Part shown: positions 48,805-61,489 of the stretch, piece by piece | How positions within the stretch are numbered: the stretch's first letter is position 1 | How the letters are laid out: each line of letters begins with the position of its first letter | Source: Megamerina dolium | Lineage: Eukaryota > Arthropoda > Insecta > Diptera > Megamerinidae | NCBI GenBank assembly: GCA_963854835.1 | Contig: OY978526.1 | Span: 93,138,140-93,202,139 of the forward strand | Length of the DNA: 64,000 bases | Reading direction: 5' to 3' | Position numbers and translations under genes: made by a program | Notes under the pieces: generated by a model | Databases searched by the model: none | Told to the model about the DNA's origin: nothing | Seen by the model: the letters and a program-made list of their open reading frames with translations, nothing else

Positions 48805-51800
48805 AAAATTGGAGAAAGTATGATATTTTCCTTTTGCACATATTGTATATTTTTATAAACGTACATACATGGATTAGAGATGTCCACATTAAAAAAGAAA
48901 TAAATATTTTTTTGGGAATATTGTTGAAAGAATCACTATTTTCCATTTTAAACACGGTGTATTTCGTGTGAGATTCCATTCACTATGACGCCCAGTCAAT
49001 TTCTATCAAAGGCGAAAATTGTGTTGCTGTGCCTGTTGATATGTTGACTACACTGCATTTCATTTTGAACGTGAACGTTTGTATTTCGGTATTAATGTTA
49101 CAATTTCGCTTAATGCTGGTTCTTCACATGGACCAGTCATGTATCAATCAATTTGTCGCAGGACAGTAATGGCCGATGGACTTGTTAAAAACGAAAAATA
49201 AAAAAATGAGGATACTTAAAAATCATTCATTAAAAAAAAATATTTTTTCTTATTCATCTTATTCATCTTATCCTCCCTTGTCAAAATCCTGGTTACGCCA
49301 CTGCCGTAGGGTATATTCACTTCTTATTTTAATATATTGTGAAATTTACCACATATATCATAATAGTCTAATGAAGACGGGATATAAGACTAACATATTC
49401 CACATAAAAATACAATGCAACATTTTTTGCGACACCTTTCTTTAAAAATATTTGCATATGTTTCACATTATTGTGTGTAATGAAACCAATAGTTGACCAC
49501 ACTAAAGCCATAAAGCTCGTCTTAAAAAAATCAATTATTGATCAGTTCTGATAGAAATACATATTTGAGAATAAAATCCAAAAGGTTTGCTTTGTATTGT
49601 AATTTATATGGCAGAATTAAACTCCACAGAGCGCTAGAGTATGCCACGTGGAGTGTTGAATGCCTACTTTCAGGGTATCAAACAATATAAACGTTTGTTA
49701 TATTTGTAGTTAATACTTAGGCATTAAACGAATCTTTTGGGACCTGAAATTTATTTGGCCAATTATGAAAAATTAACGCCATTAATTTTGTAGTGAACTT
49801 TTTTCTTTATTTATTTTGAATGGCTCCACGCCGAAGCCATACATCTGCATACTCTCAAAAAAATATACAAAAGTTTCAAGTTCGGCGAAAACTAGTGATG
49901 AACTGTGTAGAAGGTCACAAGACCGCGTTTTGCACATCTCTAATGCAAAAATTGGTATATATTGTTGTGTAGTAGTAGTGTGTAATTATGTGGAATAACT
50001 CAAGGTAAATACGTTTTGGGTATTATGTTTATGCAAGTTTGGTTTATTGTGAAATAAATTGGAAACAAACCTGTGAAATCAAAAAGGCATAAAGAGAACT
50101 TAATTTAGAAAAATAAATTTTAATGTATGTACGCATGAATGTAGGTATGAAACAGAAGATAAAATTCGAATTTCGAGATTTAAATGATATTTCATATCAC
50201 ACAAGGGCCAATATTTGGAAAACGTTATCGATTTTTTTCCTCAAAAATGTAGCAAGCGAATAAAATTTATGAGAATTGAATATTTATGAAAACACTTTTC
50301 ACCGTGTCACATTTTAATATGGGTATTTAAAAAACACGTTAGTCGGAAAACCTTTTGTGGAGGCAAAAACTATATGACTATATACAATGCAAATGTGAAA
50401 CCAACTCAACAATAAATAATATTTTTATGTTTTGTATAAATTAACACCTAACATTCATCATACTCACTTACCCTAATCAACACTATACACCTGTGTACGT
50501 TACATTGCATGGATGGTGATGATGATCATACGTAGTCGTATGCACATCAATTCAGAGATGATGCATCTCATACAATGTATATGTGTATGTATGTGTGAAT
50601 CAAAATAGGTTATTACATTCATCTCTCATTACATGAGCTACGCAAAATACACAGAGCACCCCCCACAGTGTTTCACAAAAATTCATAGTTTTTCTCGCAC
50701 ATAAATACATACATTCAAGTTTGTTTTTTTGTAGCTTAATTATAGTAATGCATATAATATGTATATTATACAATTGCTTTTGTTTAAATTTGCTTTACAT
50801 TTTTTTGATATAAATTTCATTTTCAATCTTTTATTCACATCATCCTCTCTCTCTCTCTCAATGTATTGTGCCAATGTGCTGTGTTCCCTTTGAATACGTT
50901 TTTGGAACTATGTGAGAATATAGTCGTTGAGATTAAATAGGTTAGGAGAATACCGAAGTCATTGAGCGCTGAAAACTGAATTATGACTAATTAACTTTTT
51001 TTTTTTTTGCCTTTGTTTGTTTAGTAATAATTTAGCATCACACTAGCGTAGGTTAGGAAATTTTTAATTATTAAATGCATTTTAGTTATTATGTAAATAT
51101 ATTTAAAATGGGCTACTTGAAAGTGTAGGAAATAGGCATTATATCAAGCAAATTTGAAAAAAGAAAACACAATTGAATAAATCCACATTTGCTGGTCCGT
51201 AGACGAATCTCATTTAAGTAACTACTTTAGAGAACAGTGGCAAAGCACTTTGTGGACACTAACAAATGATTTTATGTAATTTTAGACGAATGTATGTATA
51301 AAGCTTGTCCAATCGTCTCAGTTCTTTGCTATCCAACACCAGTTAAACACTCCAATCGCTAACAGGTTCTACACGACTTGGTAATTCCACCGGAGAAGGT
51401 TAAGTTCTCAACTTTATCGGCGGCTTCCAATAAAAGAACAATTTCCTGGCTTGGGCATCTCTTTACACTCTCTCGTTAGAATATTAGAAATATTAGAACA
51501 TTTTACCTAGTCAAGTTATAAATATTGGTACACAACTAAACGCATTCATTACGAATGCAATATTAGGCGCATCCATTTCATCTTGACTGCAATTTGACAG
51601 TTGACATTTATGTTTCATTGCCACGTAGAAAGTGGCAACATCGAAATGGGGCGACATCGAAAATCGTATTGTTGTAGTTGGCCTACTAAAATGCAACATG
51701 AGAAAAGGCGGTATCTTTTGGACGTTGCGACCTCTTGCAATCATTTGTAATTTTTTGTATCGTGCTGTAAAGTTGTTTGAGGATTCTGCGAAAACAGAAA

Positions 51801-51840
51801 ATCTTGTCGCGGGAAATGCAAATTTCGCTAAAATCCATGT
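48805..51840. other. no gene recognised
   Basis: AT-rich, with (CT)n near 50847-50860. Short frames without recognisable domains. Confidence 0.55.
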
Positions 51841-51935
51841 CCAAGGGGCCACCATCCCACGTCACAAGGCAAAAACGACTCAACTGTGGTTAAAAAACAG
51901 CATTCCGGACTTCATATCAACTGATGATTGGATTT
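51841..51935 (+). pseudogene. possible Tc1/mariner-superfamily transposase fragment
   Basis: In the frame 51632-51949 the segment HKAKTTQLWLKNSIPDFISTDDW resembles the stretch between the second and third catalytic residues of some Tc1/mariner-superfamily transposases (usually HTAKxTQxWL...IPDFISxxDWP). The catalytic residues themselves are not preserved and the upstream part of the frame is unrecognised. Confidence 0.4.
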
Positions 51936-52133
51936 GGATTTGTGATTAAAATCGCAGAAAATCCATTCAGAAGTTACTTCCCACTATAGATGAAAAGAGA
52001 AAATGGCTGTTTAGCGTCGATTACTGCATAGACTAAAACTAGACATATAAAAGTACAAGCATTAATATTGTACCAAAAAATTCAATAAGAAAATATTAGG
52101 ATATTCTGAGTATAATAGAGTCAAGCCTTTAAA

Positions 52134-52340
52134 AAACGAAATCCGCGAAATATGGGCGTGATAGATAAATTGAGTAAATCAATTCGACTGGTCGCAATGT
52201 TAAATATACTAATTTTGGAACGGAACTAGTCCTCTCATGCGAAGTATTTAAAAATCGAAATCCGACACAATCTGGGCGTGATAGATAAATTGGGTAAATG
52301 AATCCGACTGGAAGCAATGTTAGATACACTAATTTGAAGG
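52134..52340. repeat. 120-bp tandem duplication
   Basis: GGGCGTGATAGATAAATTG occurs at 52153 and again 120 bp later, with matching flanks (CGAAATCCG..., CGACTGG..GCAATGTTA). About 90% of positions agree by eye. The minus-strand frame 52129-52413 is a translation of this duplication. Confidence 0.8.
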
Positions 52341-52344
52341 ACCC

Positions 52345-54828
52345 AAGTAAACTGGAATGAAAATAAGAGCCAAATTTTATCGAGCATTCTATTTGCAGTA
52401 TGCCGTAAAACACAATCTTAAGAAAAATCGAAATATTAGAGACTGGGAATTATTCCCAAACTGAGCAAGAAGGCTGAAACGGACTTATAAGTTTCTTAAA
52501 GATTTTGGAAAAGAAACACGATTATTTTATATGGTAAATGTTTGTAAAAGTTGCCTGCATTTAATTGATTAAATATTTTGAACCGATCGTTGATTTTTAC
52601 ACAATTATATTAAATTTAAAAAATTATATTTCGATGCTGTCGATCATTTTCCTCTGACATTGTTAACAATGAACGAATATGATTCGTCGTCATTTAGAAA
52701 AATAGGCACAAAACTCATTTCTGATTGTAACTATGGGACTGAATATGCTACAGTGCCAAAGTTCAAAATGTATTAAGAAATTCTTTGGGCTATCATTCGG
52801 TATTATTTTCTTTGTTATTACTGGTACCATACATTAGTCTAATACGTACTGTTGCCAACTTTCACTTTAACTATAAGGGAAATTAAAAAATATTTTTAAT
52901 TGAAATTTAATTTTCCATTATAACACTGAGCTCACTTGCTTTCTAAGCACAAATAAATAAATAAAGCAAAACAGATAAGTTTGTAAGGCAGGGCACAGCT
53001 GAAGTGCGACTAGAACAAATTTAATCTTTAGGGAACCCAATGGCCGCATACCAACAGAAGTTGGTGGTATAAACTTTCAATTACGTTCAGGGAAGATATG
53101 TTGAAAAACCAATATATAAAACGGCAATATCGTTGTGACTGACCTACTAACCATCCCATGCATCACTCTTTCAGGACCTACAGCGACGTGGCGGATCTAG
53201 AGAACACCAATCCCCCACTATGTAACATACCTGCCTAAGTCAATATTACCTACATCTTCAACTTGCTCAATTCGAGCAAAATAATGTTGACCCACTGAGT
53301 AGACGGCAGGAATTACCATCCGCGCAGTATCATAACAAAATGAGAGAGGGGTCACACTAACCTAACCCAATAAAAATATCTTGTAATCATTGTTTCTTTA
53401 GTTTTTCTACGCGATATCTACATCTTTGATATATTTTTTATGTAAAGAATACATTAAAAATAACATGAACAAAATATGGTCGAATATAAGCAAGAAGTCA
53501 ATATATTTGTATGACTCCCCCCATCCATATTTAAACAGCTTCTTATTAGCATTTAAATAATACACTCGAACCACCACCACCACCACCACCACTAAGCTCT
53601 GTAAACTTTTTCCCTCGTTACGCTTTATAAGTCATTGTCTAATCAAACGATTAACTTGATTAATGTTGGATACAAACTTTGTTTACCCAAAAAAAAGTAG
53701 ATGGAAGCAAAAAAAAAACATTCTATACAATTGTAGGAATAGTACATACTTAGTACTACAAATTTATACTTGACGTACAGAAATTCAAAGTTGAACATAC
53801 CGCGAATGCTCGTGTCCTTTATAGAAATTCACAATTCACATTTTGCGTGGGAGCTGTTATGTTACAGCAGGCGCGAAAGGAAGTGAAAATCAATTACAAC
53901 AAAGTATTCCCTGATGCGGTGTATGTAGGTTGGTTTGTTGAGTTATTCGGTACATAGTCTTTCACTCTTCATTTCTTTTTCAAACTAGGCTTTTGTAATT
54001 TTTCTTTTTCATTGTGAACACACTAAAAACATATACCCATGATTAAGGTATTCATGGTGAGAGCACAATTTCTTACAGAATTATCTACATTTTTCTTTTT
54101 TCTTTTAACTTATTTCATTATTATTAATATTATTTCTTTTTTGAAGATTCACCTTTTATGTACTTTGAATTATTTCAATTCATCAAAACATCGTTGAATT
54201 TTATATACATTTCATTTGTAGCATAATAGAAATTTTGTTTTCCGTCAGAACATATACATACAGGTATGTGAATATTACTTATATTAACTTTTCAATTTCG
54301 ATATAATTCACTTGACACATTCCACGCATTCTACGCACTACTTAGATAACACCACGCCACACTTTAATACTACACTGAGCACGCACAGTAGTCATACGCG
54401 TCCTTATTGAAGGATTTTCGAAATGAAACTGCTATGCTCCGAATGCGAGTATCTCTAAATGGCAGTAATACGGACTCAGTACTATACAGTTTTCGACTTT
54501 ACGGCGAATATATTAACAGTAAAAAATGTACATTTATATAATTGGAGAGCAAAAATAATATGTACCAAATGTGAGAGAGACAGCACAGAGAGAGAGAGAG
54601 AGTGTGCGTGTGTGCGGATACCACTTCAACAAAAATATTTTCAACATTTATAGCAACGTTCAAAGTGGCTGAGAGAAATATAAAATGAAAAATAAGCGGA
54701 AAAATATATCGAGAGTATTCAACGCACATCTTACTAATTCGAACAATAAGCCACTAAGCCAAATTATATTAAAAAATTTTTGTAATTTTATTTATAAAAA
54801 CTAAAATAATAAGTTTGTGGAACTTATA
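52345..54828. other. no gene recognised
   Basis: AT-rich. Includes (CCA)n near 53572-53592, and (GA)n/(GT)n near 54588-54615. The stretch 53000-53370 is GC-richer and may be a decayed repeat, but I could not identify it. Confidence 0.5.
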
Positions 54829-55120
54829 AACCCCGCAGGGCTCTTTGGCTGCGCTTCTCTTGCATTACAGTTGTGCGTGTTAAATTTTTGGACAGTCTGA
54901 GATGGGACCTACTTATTTTAGCTGGTTCAGAACGGCAGAATTCTTGCGACATCACTTTTTCTGAGCTTTGTCACAGAGTTCTTTTAGAAGCTTTTCCAAT
55001 GCAAATTGTTACAGCCGGAAGAATTGTCAATTGCTTGCGGATAGGTCCGTACCGTTCGAAAGAAAAATCGTTTCGATATTAAATTTGATATGCTTCAGCC
55101 GAGGATTGAACCCACGTCCT
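54829..55120 (-). mobile_element. tRNA-derived SINE, minus orientation, 5'-truncated
   Basis: Matches the minus-strand SINE at 42312 over most of its length, from the 3' end (TTATAAACCCCGCAGGGCT) to the B box (GGATTGAACC on the plus strand, about 55103-55112). The A box is missing. Confidence 0.8.
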
Positions 55121-55123
55121 TGG

Positions 55124-55217
55124 TCCCTTCTAATACTGTCGAAAATTTAACACGCACAACAGTAATGGAAGAGAAGCTCGGCCAATGAGACCTTCGGGGC
55201 TTTAAGTGCCACATATT
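55124..55217 (+). mobile_element. SINE 3' portion in the opposite orientation
   Basis: CCCTTCTAATACTGTCGAAA... through AAGCTCGGCCAATGAGACC to GTGCCACAT is the 3' third of the same SINE, now in plus orientation. It touches the minus copy head to head. Confidence 0.8.
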
Positions 55218-55294
55218 AATTTTTTTTATACCAGATCAAGATATTATATGCTCAGTAACATATTATATGATCGCTAAACGACGCTTTTACCGTA

Positions 55295-55625
55295 ATTATT
55301 ATCTCAGACCCTGAGGAATGGGACATTGGAGGGCCTTGGGTCGATCCAAGAAATATAGAATGGTTCACTGACGGATCACAAAAAGATACTGGAATTGGTG
55401 CAGTGGTCTATGGACTCAACACCAAAATTTCAGAGTCAATGGGAGAGTGGCCTAGCGTCTTTCAGACCGAAAATCAAGAAATTTCGATTTGCGCGAGGAT
55501 AAATCTGAAAAGAGGCATCAAAGGCTCACACATAGCTGTCTATTCAGATAGTCAAGCTGCCCTAAAAGCACTAGCGTCTTATTCTTTGGAGTCGAAGCTA
55601 GTGGCAGAATGCTTTAATAACACCC
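55295..55625 (+). pseudogene. LINE RNase H domain fragment
   Basis: The frame gives WFTDGSQKDTGIGAVVYG (first catalytic aspartate of RNase H), FQTENQEISICA with the catalytic glutamate, and IAVYSDSQAALKAL with the second aspartate, followed by ESKLVAECFNN. The remaining part (WVPGH, NExAD) is missing because the sequence switches to a mariner. Confidence 0.8.
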
Positions 55626-55938
55626 AACACCTACATAACAACGCTCGACCACATATTGCTCAACCGGTCAAAACATATTTGGAAACGGGAAGTGAAATGG
55701 GAAATTCTACGTCACCCACCGTATAGTCCAGACATTGCTCATCGTGGCACATGGCTTTGTTGAGCCATTGGGTCGATTCGTGGATCACATCAAAAGGTGC
55801 ATCATTTTTTCGAGGCGATATCCGAAAATTACCAGAAAAATGTGAAAAAATTGTCGCTAGCGATGGACAAGATTTTCCATAATGTGTATATTCATATTGT
55901 TATTAAAATAAACGCTTGAAAACAGCAGAAAAACGTAG
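55626..55938 (+). pseudogene. mariner M3 C-terminal fragment
   Basis: From HNNARPHIAQPVKTYLETG (second catalytic block with D changed to N) the sequence reads, across frames, WVDSWITSKGASFF, IRKLPEKCEKIVASDGQ and a stop near 55881. The following 3' UTR up to 55938 (GCTTGAAAACAGCAGAAAAACG) matches the reverse complement of 41340-41385. Confidence 0.78.
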
Positions 55939-55939
55939 C

Positions 55940-57887
55940 GTATTAAGTTATTAAATTATTTCCTAGAATATTAATAAGAGGGAAAGACAGAAAGAGAAAG
56001 AGATTACAAACCTTTCGAAATTACACTTCGTTAATAATTTATGAATATAGCTTCTTAATTCGGCCAGAGTCCGATAAGTAGTTATAAGAATGAAATATGG
56101 TAAACTAGCAATGAAAATAAAGAGATAAATGTAAAAGAAAAAACTAAAAACTCGTTTGCAAACAAATTCACCATGTTTGATTCAAAAGTGGCGCATTACT
56201 GAATGAGTGTTTATATGTACATACATATAATAGAGAGAATATACAAAGAGTAAATTGCCAAGAAAGAAGATAACATAACATACGCAAGAGAAAGTAGCTG
56301 TTTGAATTATAGGAAATATAAATTATAGCATACTTTTAAGCGCTAATAGATTCAAATTGTCTACTAAGGTGACAATATTTTTTTTTTTTTTTTTTTTTGA
56401 AAACGTTTTGAGAATACCTCTCAAAAAATTGCTGTTTTAGCTGACAAACATAAAAAATATTATTTATCTCATCGTTTGTTAAGAGGTGTCTCCAACGCTA
56501 CGGTGTTAGATGAAATGCTATTGTACCATATAATTATATGTTATATAATAAAACAAATCAAAATAATACTTTCTTTTAGTAAGGTGACTTTTCAATGGTT
56601 TCGGTAGTTTATTATACCCTTTGACCGAAATATATTTGACCCAATATGCACATTATATGCACCCATATATGTGTGCATATCTAGGCTATAGCACAAACAA
56701 ATGTATTATCGCCGTGATAAGGAACCCTTAAACGTTACTATAATAATATTCTTACAATTTAATATTATTTAAAAAATATTTAATTCATATATGCATAATG
56801 AATGCATAACTAAAATTTATTTACAATACTTTCATATCAAAGTGTAAATGTCCTTGATGTAATGTGCATAAATATGCTATATGCTAATTCTCACCAACTC
56901 TCACCGTCACTCCTGCTTCGTAGACTCATAACACTGGTACATAATTTTTGTATGCTATTTACTCTATGTCAGTAGCTCAGCACATCAGTGTACACGTCTG
57001 CATGATAATGTATGTACTCGTACATATTTATTTTGATGTCATCATTTTCAACAGTGTTGATTGTCAAGAAATATTAACTATATGTATGGCACTTGTACTA
57101 CATAGGAATACGTATAAGTGAATGACTGACTATAAAAAAGTTCAAGGCAACTTGAATTAGTGTTTTCCGAATCAACAAGAAGGAAAAAAAAGGCAAAGAG
57201 CTGGAAAAAAAATGAAGAACAAAACTAGTTGCAAACAAATGACAAGTGCTGAATGAAGCTGTTTCAACTTTACTACTACTACTACTAATAATAATAATTC
57301 TACTGGTACATAGCATACTCATTCTATTGCTGCTGCTACTGCTGCCACTGCTACCATAACATTGTATTGCGTGCTTGCAATTTTAGTTGTTGTTGTTCTG
57401 AGTACTTTATGCGTAAAATTATTTGAATTCGTATGCGACTATGCGTATACATATATATATTTTTTTTTTTTGAGCAATATAAATGAAGATTAGAACCTTG
57501 TACTCATAAATACTATGTAACAGTGCATGAGGTATGTACATTTATACGTACCTACACACATATGGCGAGGTTATGTGACGACAACTACTGCCACGAACGG
57601 AAAGCGCATCAATTACTGCAGGCAATTTTTCATTTTCGCACATTTTGTTGATGTTGATTGTACATAAAATATTATCATAGTTCTTCAGTGACATATAATT
57701 CTGTACGTACACATGTGTAAAATTGATGTAATTGACATATGAGCACCCTATATTCCGAAAGAAATTAATATGTATTCGGTTTCTATATATATTTAGAGAG
57801 TACAAGTATTATAAGTATGACAAATATTTAAATTTTATGTATTTGTAATAAAATAAAAAGCAAAAACCATTATCATTTTGAATAAAA
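55940..57887. other. no gene recognised
   Basis: AT-rich with a long T-run near 56381-56398, (TAC)n near 57274-57290 and (TGC)n near 57329-57345. Confidence 0.6.
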
Positions 57888-57888
57888 T

Positions 57889-58865
57889 TCTTCTTCTTGT
57901 GTGGCCATAACAACCGATGATCAATTTAGGCCGAACATATAATGCGGCGCCAGCCTTCTCTGTTCATCGCTTGCTGGCGCTAATTGGACTTCCGATGGAG
58001 ATTTGGTCTTCCTCTTCTTCTGCGTCCTCCAGTAGGTGCCGAATTAAATACACTCTTCGTTGGAACGTCTTCTTCCATTCACTCGACATGGCCCAGCCAG
58101 CCCAGCTGCTGGATTTTGATTCGCCTAACTATGTCTAGCGAAGCATGTTATTTTCGACCTAAATCGATATTCTGTTGTTATGGCCACCTAAGTAAGTAAG
58201 TAAGTAGCTATGTCTATGTCAGCGTACAGCTGATACAGCTTATCGTTGTATCTTATTCGATACTCACCATCAACGCCATCAATAGGTCCGAAGATCCCGA
58301 AGAACTTTCCTCTCATCCGTGGTGGAAATTGTCCAAGCTTCTGCTCCACATGTTAGGACAAGAATAATGAGGGACTTGTTATCCTACGCATTATCTCCAG
58401 GCTGACGTCATTACAGTTGTTGATGCTGGTTCCAAAATCGACAAAGTCCTTCACCACCTCGAAAGTGTAATTATCAACGTGTTGGACGTGGTGTTCACGA
58501 CGCCGGGATTCTTTGTTTGTAGACACTAGGTACTTTGTCTTGGCCTCGTTCACCGTAAGGCCCAATCGACGTAACTCTCGTTCCAATTCAGAGAATGCTG
58601 CACTGACTGCTCGCAAGCTAATACCGATTATGTCATTATCGTCGACATACGCCAGCAGCATGACACTTTTGTTGAAGATTGGTGCCATTATGTCGTAAAC
58701 CTGGAGCTCGTATAATTTTCTCCAAAATAAGGTTAAAGAAGTCGCACGATAACGAATCACCTTGTCTGAAACCTCGTTCGGTATTAAACGGAGGGGAGAG
58801 GTCCTTCCCAATTTTCACTGCACAACCAGAGTTAAGCAGTGTCATTCTGCAAAGTCGAATGAGTT
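57889..58865 (-). mobile_element. RTE-A copy, minus strand, truncated and interrupted
   Basis: From a (TTC)n-type tail at 57889 and the 3' end GTGGCCATAACAACCGATGA, the minus strand covers the C-terminus (57900-58128). It then resumes at 58217 after a nested insertion, running through the post-YADD region, YVDDNDIIG (YADD mutated) and GFRQGDSLSCDFFNLI to PKLIRLCRMTLLNSGCAV at ~58862. Several indels; dead. Confidence 0.85.
58138..58207 (+). mobile_element. 70-bp RTE-A 3' end inserted into another RTE-A copy
   Basis: It runs from GCGAAGCATGTTATTTTCG to the (GTAA)n tail and is oriented opposite to the host copy. CTATGTCTA is duplicated at 58129-58137 and 58208-58216. Removing it plus one duplicate gives a host sequence of the same length as the matching part of the copy at 35291. 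Confidence 0.92.
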
Positions 58866-58909
58866 TTGGAGTCCGTTGGAAGTGCAATGAGCTGCCTGTC
58901 AGTCGGCCA

Positions 58910-58967
58910 GCGCTCGGATTTTCTAACTGGCGCCTGCGAGTGAAAAATGGAGATGACTGGCGAATGC
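58910..58967 (+). mobile_element. short plus-strand RTE-A C-terminal piece
   Basis: CAGCGCTCGGATTTTCTAAC and TGGCGCC...GATGACTGGCGAA match the GISNWRQLAKNRDGW codons of the intact RTE-A (13331-13385). It lies just beyond the end of the minus-strand copy, in opposite orientation. Confidence 0.7.
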
Positions 58968-58969
58968 CA

Positions 58970-59429
58970 GTAAATAAGTCTGTATTTACTACAAAGCACA
59001 AATTGAGAGAATGTATACACGTCATATGGGTACATATTCTCTTAAATATAATATCACCAATTTGAATAGAAAATATATATTTGTATTCGGTGTGCTGATG
59101 GAAAACAGACATCGACATCGTTGAGTAAACAATTATGATAACCAATACATGGTCTATGTGAATATACTTTGAATAGGTTTTTTAATCAAATGTAATCTTT
59201 ATCAATATCATCTGAAAATGTATATGTGAATAGAATTATTTTTGTTGCTTAATTTAATGTCCACTAAAATAAGAACGTCGTAATATTAATATGCAGGTAT
59301 AACAATACGAGTACCTATGAAAAGGTGGAGCACAGAAACAACATCCTGTGCTTATCTGTCTTTATGACAGTATGACGGTATGATTAATGAAAAGAGACAA
59401 ACTTTTATTACAATTACCATCTGTTATTC
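58970..59429. other. no gene recognised
   Basis: AT-rich spacer. Confidence 0.6.
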
Positions 59430-59620
59430 GGGTGCCGTAGCTCAGTGGTTAGTTGCTTGGCCTTATGATCTGTAGGTCGTTGGTTCAATCCCCGGCTGAA
59501 GCACAATATTAATATCGAAAGATTTTTATTTTGAACGGTACCCACCTGTCGGCACACAATTAGCAATGATGTCTCAAGAGTTCTGCCATTCTAATGCTGT
59601 GCAAAATATAACAAGCACAA
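59430..59620 (+). mobile_element. tRNA-derived SINE, 3'-truncated
   Basis: The tRNA-like head is intact: GGTGCCGTAGCTCAGTGGTT (A box at 59438-59448) and GGTTCAATCCCC (B box at 59482-59492). The body follows (GAACGGTACCCACCTGTCGG) with an internal deletion. It stops near 59618, where a truncated mariner begins. Confidence 0.85.
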
Positions 59621-60191
59621 AAAATCGTTTGGAACCATTTAAATAAGGCTGGATACAAAAAGAAACTCGATGTATGCGTGCCACATGAGTTAATGCAAAA
59701 AAATCTCATGGACCGAATTTCCATCTACGAATCGCTGCTGAATCGCAACAAAATCGATTCATTTCTGAAGCGGATGGTTACTGGTGATCAAAAGTGGGTC
59801 ACTTACGACAACGTCAAGCGAAAACGGTCGTGGTCGAATCGCGGTGAGCCGGCGCAAACGGTGGCCAAGCCAGGATTGACGTTTGCTAGGGTTTGCTATG
59901 TGTTTGATGGGATTGGCAAGGAATCATCTACTATGAGCTACTTCCCTACGGCCAAACTCTTAAACCGGACCTGTACTGTCAACAATTGGACCATCTGAAG
60001 GAAGCAATCGCCCAGAAGCGGCCAGCTTTGACCAATAGGAGAGGTATTGTGTTCCATCAGGACAACGCCAGGCCACACACATCGGTAGTGACTCGCCAGA
60101 AGCTCCGGGAGCTTGGTTGGGAAGTTCTTTTGCATCCACCTTATAGTCCATTCAATTCAATTTAATGCAAAAATAATGGATTTCTTTTTAC
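59615..60191 (+). mobile_element. mellifera-type mariner, copy 3, 5'-truncated
   Basis: Begins within the HTH region (NRLEPFK*AGYKKK in frame-shifted reading) and keeps HELMQKNLMDRISIYESLLN, FLKRMVTGDQKWVTYDNVKRKRSW (first aspartate kept, E changed to Q). Next are GIGKESSTMSY and QDNARPHTSV (second aspartate). After HPPYSP an internal deletion removes the third aspartate and joins the 3' UTR, ending in the terminal repeat ATGGATTTCTTTTTAC followed by TA (60192). Confidence 0.88.
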
Positions 60192-60193
60192 TA

Positions 60194-61489
60194 GACCTTG
60201 TATATGAAGAAACCATTTTATTTTTCGATAATATATTTGATAATAATCGATAATATATTTGATAATAAAATTCATATAATGAGCTCATTCCATTATATTG
60301 AAAGAGAAATTTTCGCACTAAATCTCGATACTCTCGAATGAGTGGATATACCATGTAAATACACCTATGTGCTACTTTTATTTTTAGCTAGTAATATTAT
60401 TTCTTAAAACGGGGACTTCGTTTGTCGCTTAGTTGTGCTTAAAATAATTTAAAATCAAAACTCTTTCCTAAACCACTTATTGCCATTTTGTCGTGCGCAG
60501 CGTAAAAAGGTCAAAGTCAATGTATGAAGAACGTATTTTTGCAAGTTCATTCACATTTATTTTTAATTGGAATTCAAAAAATTTATTTTATAGCCAAAGG
60601 CAACATTTTTAAAAGGTCATATATTTCAATTTATTTTACTAATCGTCGCAAGATGATTGTTTTAGCAATTATATTAAAAGCTGAAAATATACAATTAAAT
60701 GTAAGGGATACTAAGAAAAGAAAAGTAAAACCTGTATTTAGTCATTACACAATTGGTAACAAAAAATTATTGAAAATCGAGCCACAAACACTCGCGTGAC
60801 TCATCTTTCTCCTATCAGAAATGCTTTGATGTCTTTTAGAATAGATTTATTGTATTTTATTTTTTAATTTGAAATTTATCCAGCTACTTTATTAACACAT
60901 ATTTTATAAGGTCAAATCAATTATTATATACACTTACATACATATACACATGTATAAATACATATATGCTCCAACATATTTCGAGCACGTGTAATTTGTA
61001 TAAAATAATACGCAATCACAACAAATTTATATTAATTGTATTACAATTTTTTCTCCCATAACTATACATGAGTATTTGAAATAATTATAATAGCATCGCC
61101 CAATGTTATTTAAGTTTTCATGCATAAGTGCTTGTATATACGTTACATATATATACACATATACGCTCACACTTGAATGTCCTGTTTGTGTGCACTGAGT
61201 TTATTTGTTTGGTTTTTGTTTTTTAATGACCTTAATTTAGCGTTAAAATTTCAAACATTACAAATACGCACGATATGTAGTTAACATTATTTCAACATGT
61301 TTACCTGCAACCACGACAACGCACATAATCCACACAAGTATCTTAGGAGTAGTTACTGTAATATGCAGCCACTGTTGATGTTGCCTTGAATAAATACCTA
61401 CACTTCTACACATTGTCGGAAAAGTCATAACTTATTTTACTTTAATTATATATTTTGTTTTAAAAAAAGTATTGTACTTTAAGGAGATA
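60194..61489. other. no gene recognised
   Basis: AT-rich; the frame 60524-60799 has no recognisable domain. Confidence 0.55.

Noticed and set aside
51511..51855. 114-codon minus-strand frame
   Set aside because: Shadow of the plus-strand transposon-like frame; no motif.
59430..59505. Possible tRNA gene
   Set aside because: A and B boxes are present, but the head does not form an obvious full cloverleaf and continues into a body shared with other SINE copies.
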